A model generated the notes under the pieces. It saw nothing but the letters and a program-made list of their open reading frames with translations. It ran no database searches and was not told where the DNA came from. From Pseudogymnoascus destructans (Eukaryota; Ascomycota; Leotiomycetes; Thelebolales; Thelebolaceae), in assembly GCF_001641265.1 (NCBI RefSeq), contig NW_020167532.1:558001-622000 (forward strand): a DNA stretch of 64,000 nucleotides. Reading direction: 5' to 3'. The translations under genes and the position numbers were made by a program. Below are positions 1-11,282 of this stretch, one piece after another. The stretch's first letter is position 1, and every line of letters begins with the position of its first letter.

Positions 1-2
1 AT

Positions 3-146
3 ATCCGCGGACGTGAGCAGCACGACGGCGACGTCAAGATGGATGAGAGCGAGGAGAGCGTCGCAGATGACGACGACTACGACTTGCGCTCTCGTGGCCG
101 CAGCGACGAAGACGACGACGGCGTATTCGGCCGCATGGAGGAATAG
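3..146 (+). CDS. 3' end of an unidentified gene with an acidic C-terminal tail (partial)
   Basis: The frame starting at base 3 is open to a TAG at 144-146 and encodes a very acidic, low-complexity tail with two clusters of Asp/Glu (EESVADDDDYDL and SDEDDDGVFGRMEE). The overlapping longer open frame is Thr/Ala/Arg-rich and looks like a shadow of this one. The start lies outside the window. Acidic tails of this kind are common in nuclear and RNA-associated fungal proteins, but nothing here identifies the family. The coding claim rests on composition only. Confidence 0.45.
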   Translation: MRGREQHDGDVKMDESEESVADDDDYDLRSRGRSDEDDDGVFGRMEE

Positions 147-1065
147 CGGAGGTGCGGAGAACTATTGTGTTATAGCGGGCGCCAGGGACTTGTGAATCAA
201 ACTGATTTCCTTATTGCGTCTTAACCACACACCCTTTTTTTGCCGCAGCGCGCTCGCGGGCGAAAAATTCTCTCAGTACCGGATATGGAAATCCTTATCA
301 TTAGCCATCGGTTGAAGTGGGAGACTCGCGAGCCGTGGGGGCGGGCAGGATGGAAGGGGGCTTCTTGGTGAGGGGGGCGGCGAGGGCGAGGGTGCGCGCC
401 GTCAGATCCCTTGGGGCACATCTATAAACGATTATGTTGAAGCAATCGAGATATTAATAACATGACTATGACCAATGACTCATTCTCACGTCTTACGAGC
501 GCGTTCACACCGCGTTTCGAGGGACGAGGGACCTGATTTGTTTGCGTGCTACTGCTTCTGCCATCAGCTGCATATTAGTCTGATTCCAGCATCCCATCCC
601 CATAGTCACCCAAGATGCATACAAAATCCAAGGCGCACATCAGTCACGTAACCAAATCGAATCCCCAAAATACCAATAGATATCCCAAAATCCCAATGAC
701 GCGTCAAACCGACGTTAGATAAAAAAAAAATCCCCAGATCTACACGTCAAACACACCCGATCGTCGCATGCTCCAGTAAGTTTTTGTTGCTTGGCCAGAA
801 TTTTTTTTAAAAACAGTTCCTGCCAATTACGTCGTTACTCCCCCCGCCCTAGCAGTTGTCGGAGGGACTCCCGTATCATACCCGCCGCCACGACGTCACT
901 CGTTTATTTACCTCCCCCCCCAGCCCTGCCCATCCCCCGCACCACCAACCAACCTCCTTCAACAACGGTGCGCGCACACGACACAAAGAAACACGAGCGA
1001 TAAAGAACACCCCCCTCGGCCTTCCAATCTCCCAATCCCGGAAACATCTGAAAACCACCAACAAC
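147..1065. other. intergenic region, no gene recognised
   Basis: Short open frames here overlap on both strands and have no recognisable composition. The last 250 bases before 1066 are C-rich with AC-rich blocks, as is usual for fungal promoters. No RNA gene or repeat was seen. Confidence 0.5.
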
Positions 1066-2190
1066 ATGCGAACCCGCAAAGGCGACCTAGCTGCCACGGC
1101 TCCAGCCTCCAAGGCGACCTCATCCACACCTCGCGCTCCCAAATCCAGCACCACAGTCGCGCAACGCACATCCTCCGCGCCCATCGCCCCAACAGCATCA
1201 GCAGAAGAATTGCGCGCCGGAGCGCCTCTCTCGCCTGCGATCCGGCTCCCCGCTCTCGCGATAATGGGGTTGGCTATCTCAACAGTCTTGCACGCGCTCG
1301 CGACGCAGTTTGGTGATGGGGAGGTGGGGAGTGTTGCGCGGCGGGCGGAGGGGTGGGGGGAGCTTGGTGCGGTGGTGGGGTGGAGATCGTGAGTATTTCT
1401 CTCTTCTTTTTGCTTCTTCTTCTCTGTAAGGAGGGCGCGTGGATAGGATGGTGGTGCTGATGATTGATACAGGATTGAGCTAGGAATAGCGTGGTGTAAC
1501 GGCTACAGCGCTTCTGAAGTCGCTGCCCTGTCGCTGTTTTCCCAGGGCCCGGTGTTGTTCCTGTTGCACTACTTTTACAACGTCCCTGCGCCGTCGACAA
1601 TCCTCTCTCTTGTGATCACGATACTCTCCACCACCCTCCCCATCGCGCTCATCCCGCCCCCCAAAACGCGCCGCACCGCCGAAGCACCAGAACAAGAAGG
1701 GGGCGCGAAAATCCTCACTACCCTCCTCGTGGCTTGCATACACAGCCTCGTCCTCTCAATCTCCTACGCCACCTTCCTCCCCACCACACTCGTAACACAC
1801 TTCAACGCCCTCACCTCCGTGGCCGCCGCGCACACCTCAACCTTCATCTCCCTCCTCCCACTCACCCTCATCTCCGGTCTCGCAGCACGGTCTTTCATCC
1901 TCGCGCCCTCGACCTCGGGTCTCTCAACTACGAAACCGGAATTCGATGCTGTGAATGCGGGGCTGGGGGAGCATGTGAGGTATAACCTCTGTGGGTATAG
2001 TGAGAGGATGAAGGAGGTGCTGAGGCGCACGGCGATTCTGGCCGGGTTGGGGGGGGCGAATACGTTTGCCCTTGTTATGGGGTTGGGGGGCGTGGAGGCG
2101 TGTGGTGCGGTGGCGTATGCGGGGGTTTGGGTGGCGGCTGTGGTGGTTAGTGGGGTTGCGTTGGGGGTTGTGGGGGATGTGGATGTTTAG
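1066..2190 (+). CDS. multispanning membrane protein of unknown function (2 exons, 346 aa)
   Basis: Exons 1066-1388 and 1473-2190 join in frame. The intron starts GTGAGT, ends ACAG, and splits a Ser codon. The start ATG at 1066 follows a CAACA context. The first 65 residues are Thr/Ser/Ala/Pro-rich and basic (starts MRTRKGDLAATAP), probably disordered and cytosolic. Hydrophobic segments follow: about residues 68-90 (LPALAIMGLAISTVLHAL), 125-150, two between about 150 and 215, one near 235-255, and a long Gly/Ala/Val-rich stretch at the C-terminus that could span twice. That gives roughly six membrane spans. I do not recognise a domain and there is no catalytic motif. It converges on the exonuclease-like gene downstream, with about 300 bases between stops. 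The gene model is well supported by the clean intron and continuous reading frame; the function is unknown. Confidence 0.75.
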
Positions 2191-2488
2191 GGGGGTTGTG
2201 CTTTATGGTGTTATTGGTATGGAGGTGGAGGTGTGCGTGGGGTGTTTATTTGTGCCTTTTGTGGGATGAAAAGGGGGTTGGTGCGCGTTGATAGCTTATA
2301 GGTGAACTGGTTTACTTTGGTGATAATAATATCAGGCTGTTGCATTGTCCATTCTACAAGTCTCGAATAGTGCTATCTCCGTGACTGAGCTCCGCTTTCG
2401 GCAATCCCGTGGTGCTATGTATGATACAGTTTAAAATAGCTACCGTGGCTGAAAATCAACGATTACTGCCTGACGTGAAACTCCACGA

Positions 2489-4790
2489 CTACCACCATGA
2501 AGAACCTTGGTGAACAAAGACGTCGCGATCCTCCCTCTCCGGTTTACGAACCGGAGCCGGATTCGAACCACCCCTCCGTCTCCACGACGACTTCATCCCC
2601 CTCGCAGCGCCATAACTCGCCCCCCCACGCGCAGAATTTTCCTTCCTATTCGCCCCCGGTGATCCATACTGCTGCTGCTGCGTATTCTCCTCCCCCAGCG
2701 GCGGCCCCGGAACACCCCCATCGCTATCCTCCCCTCCCGAGCTCCACCCCTCCTTATTCTCCCTCACAACCTCCGCCGCTGCCTCCATAGCCTCCTTAAT
2801 CTTCTTCTCGATAACCTCCTTCTCCCTCTCCCTAAACCCCTGCTTCTCAACCAGTGATTTGACAGCAATAGCCACCATAGCTTGCAGCGTGTACACCGCA
2901 TCATTACCAGCATTATGAAGGTCCCACCCCGCGATATCGAGGTCGGCTAACACCTTCCCCAGCCCACTATTGTTCGGCTCTTGCCGAAAGGCACGGTACA
3001 TGTGAGTGGTGTCGGTGCATTCGAGGAGGTTGGAGAGGTTGCCCGGGTCGTAGCCGAGTTGGCGGAGGAAGGCGATGTCGGCGGGGAGGTCGTGGCCGAC
3101 GAGCACGATTTTGCGCTTTTCGAAGGGGTCAATGGGGGAGGGGGAGAGGGGGTTGGAGAAGGGGGCCTTGAAGCAGTCGGCGACGGATTTGGGGGCGTCG
3201 GCGATTTTGATCCATTCGCTTGTCCTGTGTGCTTTGTTAGAGTTGTGTTGGTCGAGGGGGGGTTGTTTACTTACCCAAAGCGGAACATGTCGGCGCAGCC
3301 TTGGAGGTATTCTGTGTTGTTCAGATGGCCAAACTCTTTTACTCTGAAGTGGCGAGCGCGGATGGCTGAGAACCAGTTGGTGCCGCGGTCTTCGGGGACG
3401 ACGTTCGCGATATCTGCGGTATCAAGAGTGGCGATTCCGATTTCCGTAATGAGTCTGTGATTTTTCTCGTAGGCTTCGACGTCGACACAGATGAAAACCA
3501 CGGATGATTCTTGTTTGAATGGCACGGGTTTGGTGACATCAATCTGCGTCTTGATGTTGAGTTTAGCTAGATCAGCCTCGATTTTAGCCAGGCCATCTCC
3601 AGCGGTAGGAGCTGAAACTTTGATGCCCCATTCATCAACCTCTGTCTGCCTGCCTCTGAGACCAAGGTAACGCTGCACACGCTTCGTCACACGGTTCCAT
3701 CCCTGTTGCTTCGCAAACCGCACAGCTTGCTTCTTCGACTTGAGAGCTTGCTTCTTCTTCTTGTCCATCTCGAGCATCTCTTCCATCCTTTCTTTGAAAG
3801 CCTCCAGGGATTCATCGGATGGTTTGGTGCTTGAGGCAGGCTCGTTTGGTGGCCTGTACCCTTTCGAGGGGATGGCCTTCTTGGTAAGGACCGCTGTTTC
3901 GTAGTCGTTCGAACGGCCAATGTATCTTGGACGGGGCGTTCCATCGTCGGGGCAGTCGATGATAAAGCCGGGGTCTCTCTCCATAATTGGTATGCCGAGG
4001 TGGGTTTTCAAGTGTCTGTTTATGATCCAGATGAAATGTTCTACCTGGGCTAATGGTACCAACACACTTGCGTTGGGAGACAACTCGGGTGGTGGGTAGA
4101 TGTAGAAGCTTGAACAGTCAGTGACACATTCAAGGTGGTTGATATAGACGGGTCCAAATGAAAGTGCCGCTTTGAAAACAGAACTGGGTGGTAGTTGGAT
4201 TGTTTCGGAGAAAGCAAACATTCTTCGGGGACTCGCAGCGCCGGCAACTTACAAATCCCATTCGTGTGTATAGAACTTCTGTTTGTCAAAGTAGTTACGA
4301 TTCACCTGCAAAAGCTCAAATCAGCGTCCAGTTTATTCTGATAGAACTTGAACGGGCTCCCATACCTTGTATCGATTGGCACCTTCCACATACGTATGGT
4401 GGTACTTTTCCAGAGCTTTCAAAGGCACGAAGTTGTGTCCAGCTGGTGCGAGCTCTCCTGTCTCCAAATCATAAGCAGGAAGCTCTGGCTCAGATTCTGG
4501 CACTACGGAATAGATGTAAATGTTAGCTTTGAGATTAATCGAACTGTTTTTGAAGTCAAGTGAAAGTGAAATAGCATGCCACTGATAATCTTGGGGTCCA
4601 TTTCGCCACCAAGTACACGCGAGATGCTCAGAATCTTCTCGTCATCTTCCGGGTCCGTTGATGCGTAGTCCACTGGGTCTATTGCTGTGCTGTCCTGGGG
4701 TGAATTGGCATGGGGTTCTTCTTGAGAAGCAGGAGCCTCCCGGGCTCCTTCTCCCAGAAGGGCTCGCAAACGATCGATATTGTCGCCCAT
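2489..4790 (-). CDS. Gfd2/YDR514C-like protein with a DEDDh 3'-5' exonuclease fold (5 exons, 680 aa)
   Basis: Exons, in transcript order: 4790-4583, 4502-4366, 4305-4253, 4183-3275, 3224-2489. All junctions keep frame and give 680 codons plus stop. Introns are 80, 60, 69 and 50 nt; the first donor (GTGGCA) is weak. The C-terminal half has a RNase H-like exonuclease core. ExoI is VFICVDVEAYE (Asp367, Glu369), ExoII is GHDLPADIAFL (Asp485) and ExoIII is LHNAGNDA (His539, Asp544), which makes the DEDDh set. A Lys-rich helical segment (about 260-300) precedes it, and the C-terminus is Gly/Ser/Arg-rich. Yeast Gfd2 (a DBP5 helper in mRNA export) and YDR514C belong to this fold family; in filamentous fungi these proteins are usually this long. 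All five acidic/His residues are present, so catalysis is plausible, but no substrate can be read from sequence. Expected location is nuclear or nuclear-pore, by inference. Confidence 0.82.
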
Positions 4791-6239
4791 TGTAGCAGCT
4801 GTCCAATTAAGGAGGGAAACCGGGAGATGTTGTTTCTGAAGAAGAAGGAGGTTTGATTGCAGGTAGGTGGCCTACCGTTTCATTCCATATGTGTTTGTTG
4901 GAAATTTATAAATGCATTGGGTCGTCCAGAGTGAATAATAACCTGGCTGCAGGAAGCTGGGCTCACCCAAACACACACGCTGGCATATAACTGGTCCTGG
5001 CATCTCCAGGGGAAATAGAGATGGGATTTGGTCCATCGGTTTGCAACAAGTAAGGGGATTATATTCACTTCACTTCGAGTAAATTAGAAATCGACTATAA
5101 AACACGAAATATATTGGTCCTCAAAATATAGCGACATTTTATGAAAATAGTTTACATACATTGATACTGTCGAGCCATAATCTATCCATCAGAGTCGTCG
5201 ATACACTTGCTACCCAAAAGTGTTAGTTGAGCCTGTCCGTAACAATGAAGATGTTAGCAATTATGCATTCATACAGAAAGATCCAAAACTTGGGGCGGGG
5301 CTGATTCAGCAGGGCCACCTTGGCGATAAGAACGCATCCAGGCCCTTATCGCTGGCGGTAGGCCTTTATGACGACAACTTCAACGAACTAAAGGCTCCCA
5401 ATCATTTATAACTAGTATACACTGCTTGTTGGCGATTTTGCGACTGTTTACAGCTGCATTTGCCTGCTGCTTTACACAACCTTTCCGAATGGAAGCATCT
5501 TGAAAGGATGAAGAAGCTCATCGACAACCTAGCTGAAGTGCTGCAGGCCATGGTGTTAACACATAATTAGAGTTTGACGACTTGATTGAGAAACTACGGG
5601 CCCCTATATATACACAGTTGGTATACAGGCTACGCATGTGCATCATACTACTAGGAACGCAGTTCTAACACGCCCCTTACGCTATACTATGTTGCCTCTA
5701 CAACAGCGCCCTGCTTCTAGTTCCTCCTAAACCCAAGTCTCTGCCTATCCCTCTTTCCTAGCCCATCTATCCACAGTATGGCCCGAGTAAGCTGAGAGTT
5801 ATTAATTAGATTCTCTCATGCGTACTTAGGGCTGATTATTACTGTTAGTAAAGTTGTCTACAAGAGTATCTAGTGCGCCTTGTGAGATAGGAGAGCGAGC
5901 CCTCTCACGGCTTAGTAATAACTCACTCGTTCTATTGCTATAAAGCTGAGAATTACGTGTTAAACTCTCTCCTAGAGCAAGTTGGCTTTTTGCTGTCATG
6001 ATATGATCCCCATTCGAGTCTGCTCTAAGAGCATAGGCTGCTTAGGAGTTTTTCATAAGAGCGCTACTCATTAATGGTACCTTAGGCGAATCTTATGGGT
6101 AACTTTAATGAAAGAGCTTGACTATAGGAGCGTTGTCTAGAAGTTTTTATCTCATTACCTAAAGTTGCTTCATCTTCTAATCATTTTTCGTTATTAAAGT
6201 GAGGTAATAAATCATCATCATCAATGGACGTATAAAGGC
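4791..6239. other. AT-rich, decayed repeat-like sequence; no intact gene
   Basis: The first 300 bases should hold the promoter of the exonuclease-like gene. From about 5.2 kb the sequence looks like old transposon debris. A short open frame at 5220-5411 (63 codons) has no recognisable domain. The last stretch (about 5950-6239), read on the minus strand, continues across the 6240-8701 insertion into the frame at 8702-8959. The same relic was therefore split by that insertion. Confidence 0.45.
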
Positions 6240-6361
6240 TGTTACGATCACTGCTTACAGTGTCACGGTTCACCAAGGCATAGGGCACCAGTTGGGTATT
6301 ATGAATTAAACTCAATCAGAAAGGAAAGAGAAGAGGAGCACTCGAGCAGTGGCTCGATCTA

Positions 6362-7526
6362 TGTAAGGACACAGGGCACCCAGCTCACAGTAATAGCATA
6401 TGAGAGTGCGAGTCAGAGGCTAAACGGATGCTATCCTATAGGTCTACTACGAAGGATACAAAAAAGATGAAGAGAGGAACCCCCGTGTAATGGTGGGTGC
6501 ACCAGATGTGAGAATCTAGCCACCCAAGGAAGGGATGATTTTACTAAGACAACACACTGTCTTAGGAAACAGAGCCAAAGGGTCGTAGCTTAGACTATTC
6601 CACAATGCAGCAATCAGGTATATGATGTAGTGGAGTGGTTTAGACAAGTTGTAACAAATGTTGAGTCTGAGAACTCAGGGATAAGTCAGAGGTTAGCACC
6701 TCACTGACTTTTCAGAAACAAGGAGTAACAAGATCAATGCTTGGAAGCTTGGAAAAGACGTGGAAGTATGTGATAGTCGATTTACTGTATTGTCTGCTTG
6801 CCCTTTCTTAAGGAAAGGGCAATCCTATTTATACTAAAGGAGTGTAGTTCTCTCATTTTCCAAGACTTTCCATGACTAACCAGGCTTGGTAACTGTAGTC
6901 GACGTAAGAGAATCCCATAGAACCATCTCCTAGGTTCCTAGCCTATAGGAAGTGAAAGGAGGTCCAAGGTCAGAGTACCCCTATAGACAGATTATGTCAT
7001 AACTTAACCAATCTTGTGGGTAACTAAGGAGCAATGATGTGTAATGAATCATAGAGGGTTGTAGAAGCTTTTTGGAGCTATCGTTCATGTTCCTAGGCCT
7101 CTAGTTGATAGAGATATGTCATGTGTAGTATTAGCCCAGTAACTAAGGAGTGATGTCATGTAATGAATCATAGAGGGTTGTAGAGATATGCTATGTGGTC
7201 ATATCGGCCCAGTAACTAAGGAGCAATGATGTGTAATGAATCATAGAGGGTTGTAGCAATCGTTGAGTAGTATTGCTCTTGTTGTTGGTGTGACAAGCCA
7301 AAATATGTATAGTGACTTGTAGGTTTGAGGAGGAGATTTCTAAGTTTGCTCTTGAGTTTGATAGCAAACTGAGTGCACTGAATGTCAGTATGACACCCCG
7401 TTGGGTTAATCTCCTTAAGTACCCGAAACGGGTCCGACTCAGCTAACCGGCCCTAACTATCCCCATGTGACTGTAACCTGTCTGACTCTGATTCCTTCCA
7501 TCACTGAGGGTGGAGGCATCCTTACA
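6362..7526. mobile_element. solo LTR, family C, interrupted; TSD ATCTA
   Basis: It starts TGTAAGGACACAGGG at 6362 and ends GGCATCCTTACA at 7526. Flanks are ATCTA at 6357-6361 and ATCTA at 7527-7531. About 250 bp remain once the family A LTR inside it is removed. An uninterrupted relative lies at 29241-29611 and shows the empty insertion site (AACCCCGTT). It sits inside the left LTR of the family D element. Confidence 0.85.
6486..7395 (-). mobile_element. solo LTR, family A (gypsy chromovirus LTR), TSD CCCCG
   Basis: A 910-bp unit in reverse orientation, from TGTAATGGTGGG to CAGTATGACA. It is flanked by CCCCG at 6481-6485 and CCCCG at 7396-7400. The same LTR closes the pol-bearing chromovirus copy at 25316-26251, which identifies the family. 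It inserted into the family C LTR, and the empty site is preserved in the copy near 29.35 kb. No internal domain remains, so this is a recombined solo LTR. Confidence 0.88.
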
Positions 7527-7858
7527 ATCTATATACAGCTATGTTGTTGTGGAGTGAATTCTCTTTAGTGAGACCAGTTCTGAGAATTCACTCCACAACT
7601 GAAAACTTCGCTCCAACCCCAGAAAGCTCCCCACACCCCTGAACCCCCACTCGAGCTGCAAGGTGCACTTGATATTGTAGCATACAGCTGCTAGCGATTA
7701 GGGCAGCAAGTACCCATAGTAGCCACTAAGGTTATAGGGAACCGCTAATCGTACAGCTGTATATAATGAGGGATAGCCTTACTTACTTCCTTCCTTTCTT
7801 CTTCTTCCCTCTTTAGATTCAATAGCTTACTTCACCTAGACTAGCACCATGACCTCCA

Positions 7859-8276
7859 TGTAACGCTGACTTCTAAACGATAGAAGACACAGAGGTTCTC
7901 TTGCGTAAAGGTTTACTTATCAGAGGAGGCAGGGGATCAGACACAAAGGCTTCAAGTAACACGTTACTAGTATATAACAAATACTGTATTGAGTTGAGCA
8001 CGAAGCTCCTATCTAAGGAAATACTATCTACTTATATAGTGGCATCGTGCCTCATGGGTAATCTGGATAGTTGGCGGATAGCTAGATATTCAGGATAGTT
8101 CGTGGATAGCTCAACTATCCAATATCCACTAGTTTCTGCAACTATCCATTAGCCCCGTCACATGGCAGCCTACCCCGCTTCCCACTGTGACTCACACGTC
8201 ACGTTATGTGACTCACACGTCACGTTACTAGGCCCTGGCCCTATAACCATGACATCATGTTACTATAGCCGTAACA
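7859..8276 (-). mobile_element. solo LTR, family B, TSD CTCCA
   Basis: A 418-bp unit TGTAACGCTGAC...CCGTAACA, flanked by CTCCA at 7854-7858 and 8277-8281. The same LTR, in the other orientation, stands directly upstream of the gag frame at 27.3 kb. It inserted near the 3' end of the family D left LTR (ACCATGACCTCCA / TCACCATCGTAACA). It has two copies of the 21-bp bZIP-site repeat (near 8186-8227), against four in the 26.8-kb copy. Confidence 0.87.
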
Positions 8277-8701
8277 CTCCATCACCATCGTAACATAAGA
8301 TTGAATCTCACCTTTCTTTTGCTCTCTAAGCCTGAACCTTGATACTGAAATTCGAATTCCCTTCTTTAGAAACCCTACAACCATATCCTAAAGTCGATTC
8401 TAGGACCTTATAGACGTAGAAACCTCAAGTTAGCTCCTATGGTGGTTAGCTTAACAGAACACCACAGAACATCACCAACTTCATAGATCAGACTGTTACA
8501 ATTATAGCTTACAGCTTGTTACGGTTGTTATGGTTGTTACAGGTGCAGCCTTAGCCACCAAGGCTACAACCGCTAAGCGGACAACTGTATATTACGAGGA
8601 ATAGCCTCACCTTCCTTCCTTCTTCTTCTTCTTCTCTCTTTAGATTCAATCTAGCTTACTTCACCTAGAGCAGCACCATGACCTCCATGACCATTGTAAC
8701 A

Positions 8702-9235
8702 AAGGCTAGCCGATTCCTCAATGTCATCGTCATTGCTAGAGACCCTTAGACTAGTAATCAACTCACTTAGAGTGTCTTCATCGCTTATAAAGATAGAGTG
8801 CTTTAGTGGTTTCTCGTTAGTGCAGACTAATATGCTAGTTGGCCTAAAGAAGCTAAGCATGAAGTCTCTAAGCATGTATGTCAAAGTTAGCAGTTTGTTA
8901 GAGCTGAAAGTTGGAGTCTTAGCTAACATAGGCAAGTAAAGCTCAACCTTGTAATGCATATAGAAGCTATGAAATGGTCGCCTACATCACCTTTTTAGTA
9001 TTTCACCATCTACTGATGAGTCTGTGGCACTAAGATGGGCCTAGTTCGATGGGTGTATTTTGCACTAGCCTTTGTGTTTATCTTTGATTTCATAATCCCT
9101 AGGTTGGCAGTAAATTGGCAAAACTTCTACTAGATGCCCTATAACCTACATGATATGAATCTTTGACATATTTATATATCGCCTTAATTTGTACCTCTAT
9201 GAGTATCTTATTTTGTCCTCTATGTTTAGAAATAG
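8702..9235 (-). other. decayed open frame, probably transposon debris
   Basis: On the minus strand a frame from 8959 to about 8702 continues, past the 2.46-kb family D insertion, into 6239-6180 (Asp-rich segment SIDDDDLLPHF) before stops appear. No domain could be recognised. It reads like the remnant of a transposase or retroelement protein. No other gene is seen here. Confidence 0.35.
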
Positions 9236-9386
9236 GAGGCGATATTAGGGCTTTAGCAGCTTTCAACTTTGCTCGTTAAGTATAGGAATTAAGCGTCTTT
9301 GTATTAACGTTATAAATTCGAGCAGTAGTGATTGGCTTTTCAGAAGGGTTCCCGCAGAGGAATTTGAGGGCTTGGTCCATTGTATA

Positions 9387-11258
9387 ACGTAAGTGACGGT
9401 GTAATGCGGGGGACTGGGTAACGCGGTGGATTTCTGAAGACGACCTAACAAAACTGTAAATTTAACTACAATTAACAATGATACATGATCCACCGTCACT
9501 CTTAGATTGTTCCCCTGCATCCTCTTCAATATACTCATCAATTTCAATGTCTGATGAGGCGTGCTTGTCCTTTGTTTTGCGCTTTTTCTTACTTGCAGTA
9601 TGCGTCGCCTTTTCTGCCTCCATCACTGCATCACACAATTCTTGCGTAGAAACATGAAAGTGACCCTTTAGAATAACCCTTTTCCCCTTTGTACGTACCG
9701 TACGTCGCTTCATAACTGATCGCAAGTTGTTGGCATCGAGTTGGTGGACAATGCTACGTGCTCTAAGTTGCTCTGACGCAACGGTGAGTTTTTGGATGTA
9801 CGTCCGCACTGGTGTTGACAGCACCTCACTACCATTAATCGTAGTTGTAAGGAGCACATTTGCAGAGCGTAAGGTCATCCCATCTGGGGGGGAGCTGTTG
9901 ATAAAGACTCGGTCAAAAACATCATACTGATGTGGTGTTTTTGGTCGCTCAGCCTAGACTGATGGCTCATCATTGAGCAGCGTATGCAACGCTCGCTGGG
10001 GATTAAACAGAAACAAGCCAGCACCACGGTATGCTGACTCAATGTTCTGATGGTTGCATACATTAAGCCGCGCCTGGATGTATGCCTCCATCCATTCATA
10101 CTTCTGTATGCGCGCAAGTTGCGCTTGGTTGAGTGGGGAGAGCGCTGCCGTTAGATGCTTTTTTAGTGGGCCGAATATCGCAACATCTAGCGGTTGTAGC
10201 AAATGCGATGTATGAGGGGGAAGTATCAGTAATACAATACGGTTCTGCATGCAATGCGCAATGAAACTCCCACTAATGTGTGAGTCGTGGCCGTCGCATA
10301 TAAGAAGCCGGTGCTGACCATCTGCTTTTGCACGTGTTGTTGGCTCAAAGATGCGTTTTAACCACTCTAACCTGTGGAGATTGCTTGTCCAGCCTTTTGT
10401 ATTCGCAGAGAAGAACCACTCGTAGTAGGAGGAATCCATGATTGGAGAACGTTCTTGCCCTTAAAGATCCCAAGGGGTGGAAGGATGGTTCCGTCTGCGC
10501 AGATGCACTCGACCATTGTAACCCATTCCTGACGGCCAGGATGCGCTTGATGCTTTGTACGAAGCGTTGAATCAAGTATAATTCGAGTAGATTCCATTGT
10601 CCCAATCGAAAATCCAGATTCATCCATGTTATATGTGTTCTCTTGTGTGATTCCGAACTGTTGAACCACCTCGGTGTATGCATCAAACCATGCTGTAAGC
10701 ACTGGTTTTGTTGCACCGTCCATGCGTACAGTTTCGATCCGTCGTCTGATGACAACCTGTAGATGGGGGTGCCGTTTTATGAATCGCTGTACCCAGTGGT
10801 AACCAAGGGCAAACCGTGGTTGGAGTGGAAGTGAGTTTGGTGTCGCGTCATCAAAATTGAGTGATCGGTGCGACTGGATTTCTTCAGCTATTTCCTTTAA
10901 CAACCGATGCCCAGGAGAATAACCGCTAATTGTTAGGTTCTTAATCCACTTCAGAAGTATCGTCTCTTGCGCGCTTGATAAACTCTGCTGTTGCTGACGG
11001 GCTTGAGAGCGTGTCAAAACCTCCATTGGCGCGACGCGTCACAGAACTCTTAGGTAACCCTAGCACTTTCTCAGCGTGATATGCGCTCTTATACTTCCCA
11101 GATTTGACGTCTAATACTGCTTGGGCTATTAAAGTCTCACGTTCAGCAATACCCAGGTATTCACGACGATTCATTGTTGAGTTATTTACAATTATCTGAA
11201 GTTGGTGGGGGAAATCCACCGCGTTACCCAGTCCCCCGCATTACACCGTCACTTACGT
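9387..11258 (-). mobile_element. pogo/Fot1-like DNA transposon, family T1, with TIRs and TA TSD
   Basis: Terminal inverted repeats of about 47 bp start ACGTAAGTGACGG at 9387 and mirror to ...CACTTACGT at 11258. TA lies on both sides (9385-9386, 11259-11260). The homologous segment at 19.03-19.24 kb lacks the element and has a single TA. Within the TIR two GC-rich repeats (core GTAATGCGGGG / GTAACGCGGTG) are spaced 17 bp. The element carries a disrupted transposase gene. Confidence 0.88.
9462..11174 (-). pseudogene. T1 transposase pseudogene (HTH + DDE superfamily)
   Basis: The chain starts at the ATG 11174-11172 (MNRREYLGIAERETL...). An N-terminal psq/CENP-B-type helix-turn-helix region contains HAEKVLGLPKSSVTRR. 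A frameshift near 11025 (one extra T relative to the 33.7-kb copy) moves the frame to the second HTH and the start of the DDE domain. There the catalytic residues can be seen: NMDESGF (first Asp), ICDGHDSH (second Asp) and LQPLDVAIF (third). A further frameshift lies near 10.4 kb and a TAG near 9957. The C-terminus is Lys-rich (SKKKRKTKDKH), a likely nuclear localisation signal. Not functional as it stands. Confidence 0.8.
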
Positions 11259-11282
11259 TAGAGCAAAATTATCGAGGTGCAT

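Larger units (their letters stand above)
6240..8701 (+). mobile_element. short, internally deleted LTR element (TRIM-like, family D) with exact TSD AAGGC
   Basis: The unit starts TGTTACGATCACTGC at 6240 and ends CATTGTAACA at 8701. Directly outside lie AAGGC (6235-6239) and AAGGC (8702-8706), a perfect 5-bp duplication. Removing later insertions leaves three parts. The left LTR is 6240-8295, about 463 bp net, ending ATCGTAACA. The internal part is only 199 bp (8296-8494) and has no coding capacity. The right LTR is 8495-8701, 207 bp, starting TGTTACAATTATAGC. Both LTRs share the TGTTAC...GTAACA termini and the CT-rich block before ACCATGACCTC; the right one seems shortened internally. Size and lack of genes fit a terminal-repeat retrotransposon in miniature or a deletion derivative. 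It needs proteins from another element to move. Confidence 0.75.
9236..11282 (-). pseudogene. N-terminal fragment of a second transposase, split by a transposon
   Basis: On the minus strand a frame starting at the ATG at 11282-11280 encodes MHLDNFAL. After the transposon 9387-11258 and its TA duplication it continues as ALKFLCGNPSEKPITTARIY, then stops. The motif (short helix, N-P, TTARIYNVN) resembles the N-terminal helix-turn-helix of fungal pogo/Fot1-like transposases. A second copy at 19053-19240 is uninterrupted and serves as the empty site. Confidence 0.6.

Noticed and set aside
2497..2790. Pro/Ser-rich open frame on the plus strand inside the exonuclease-like gene
   Set aside because: Shadow of the Gly/Arg/Ser-rich C-terminus of the minus-strand gene, which has intact splice sites and catalytic motifs.
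7901..8098. 65-codon open frame conserved between 7.9 kb and 27.0 kb
   Set aside because: Conservation is explained by both lying in copies of the same family B LTR; no sign of coding selection can be judged from two copies.
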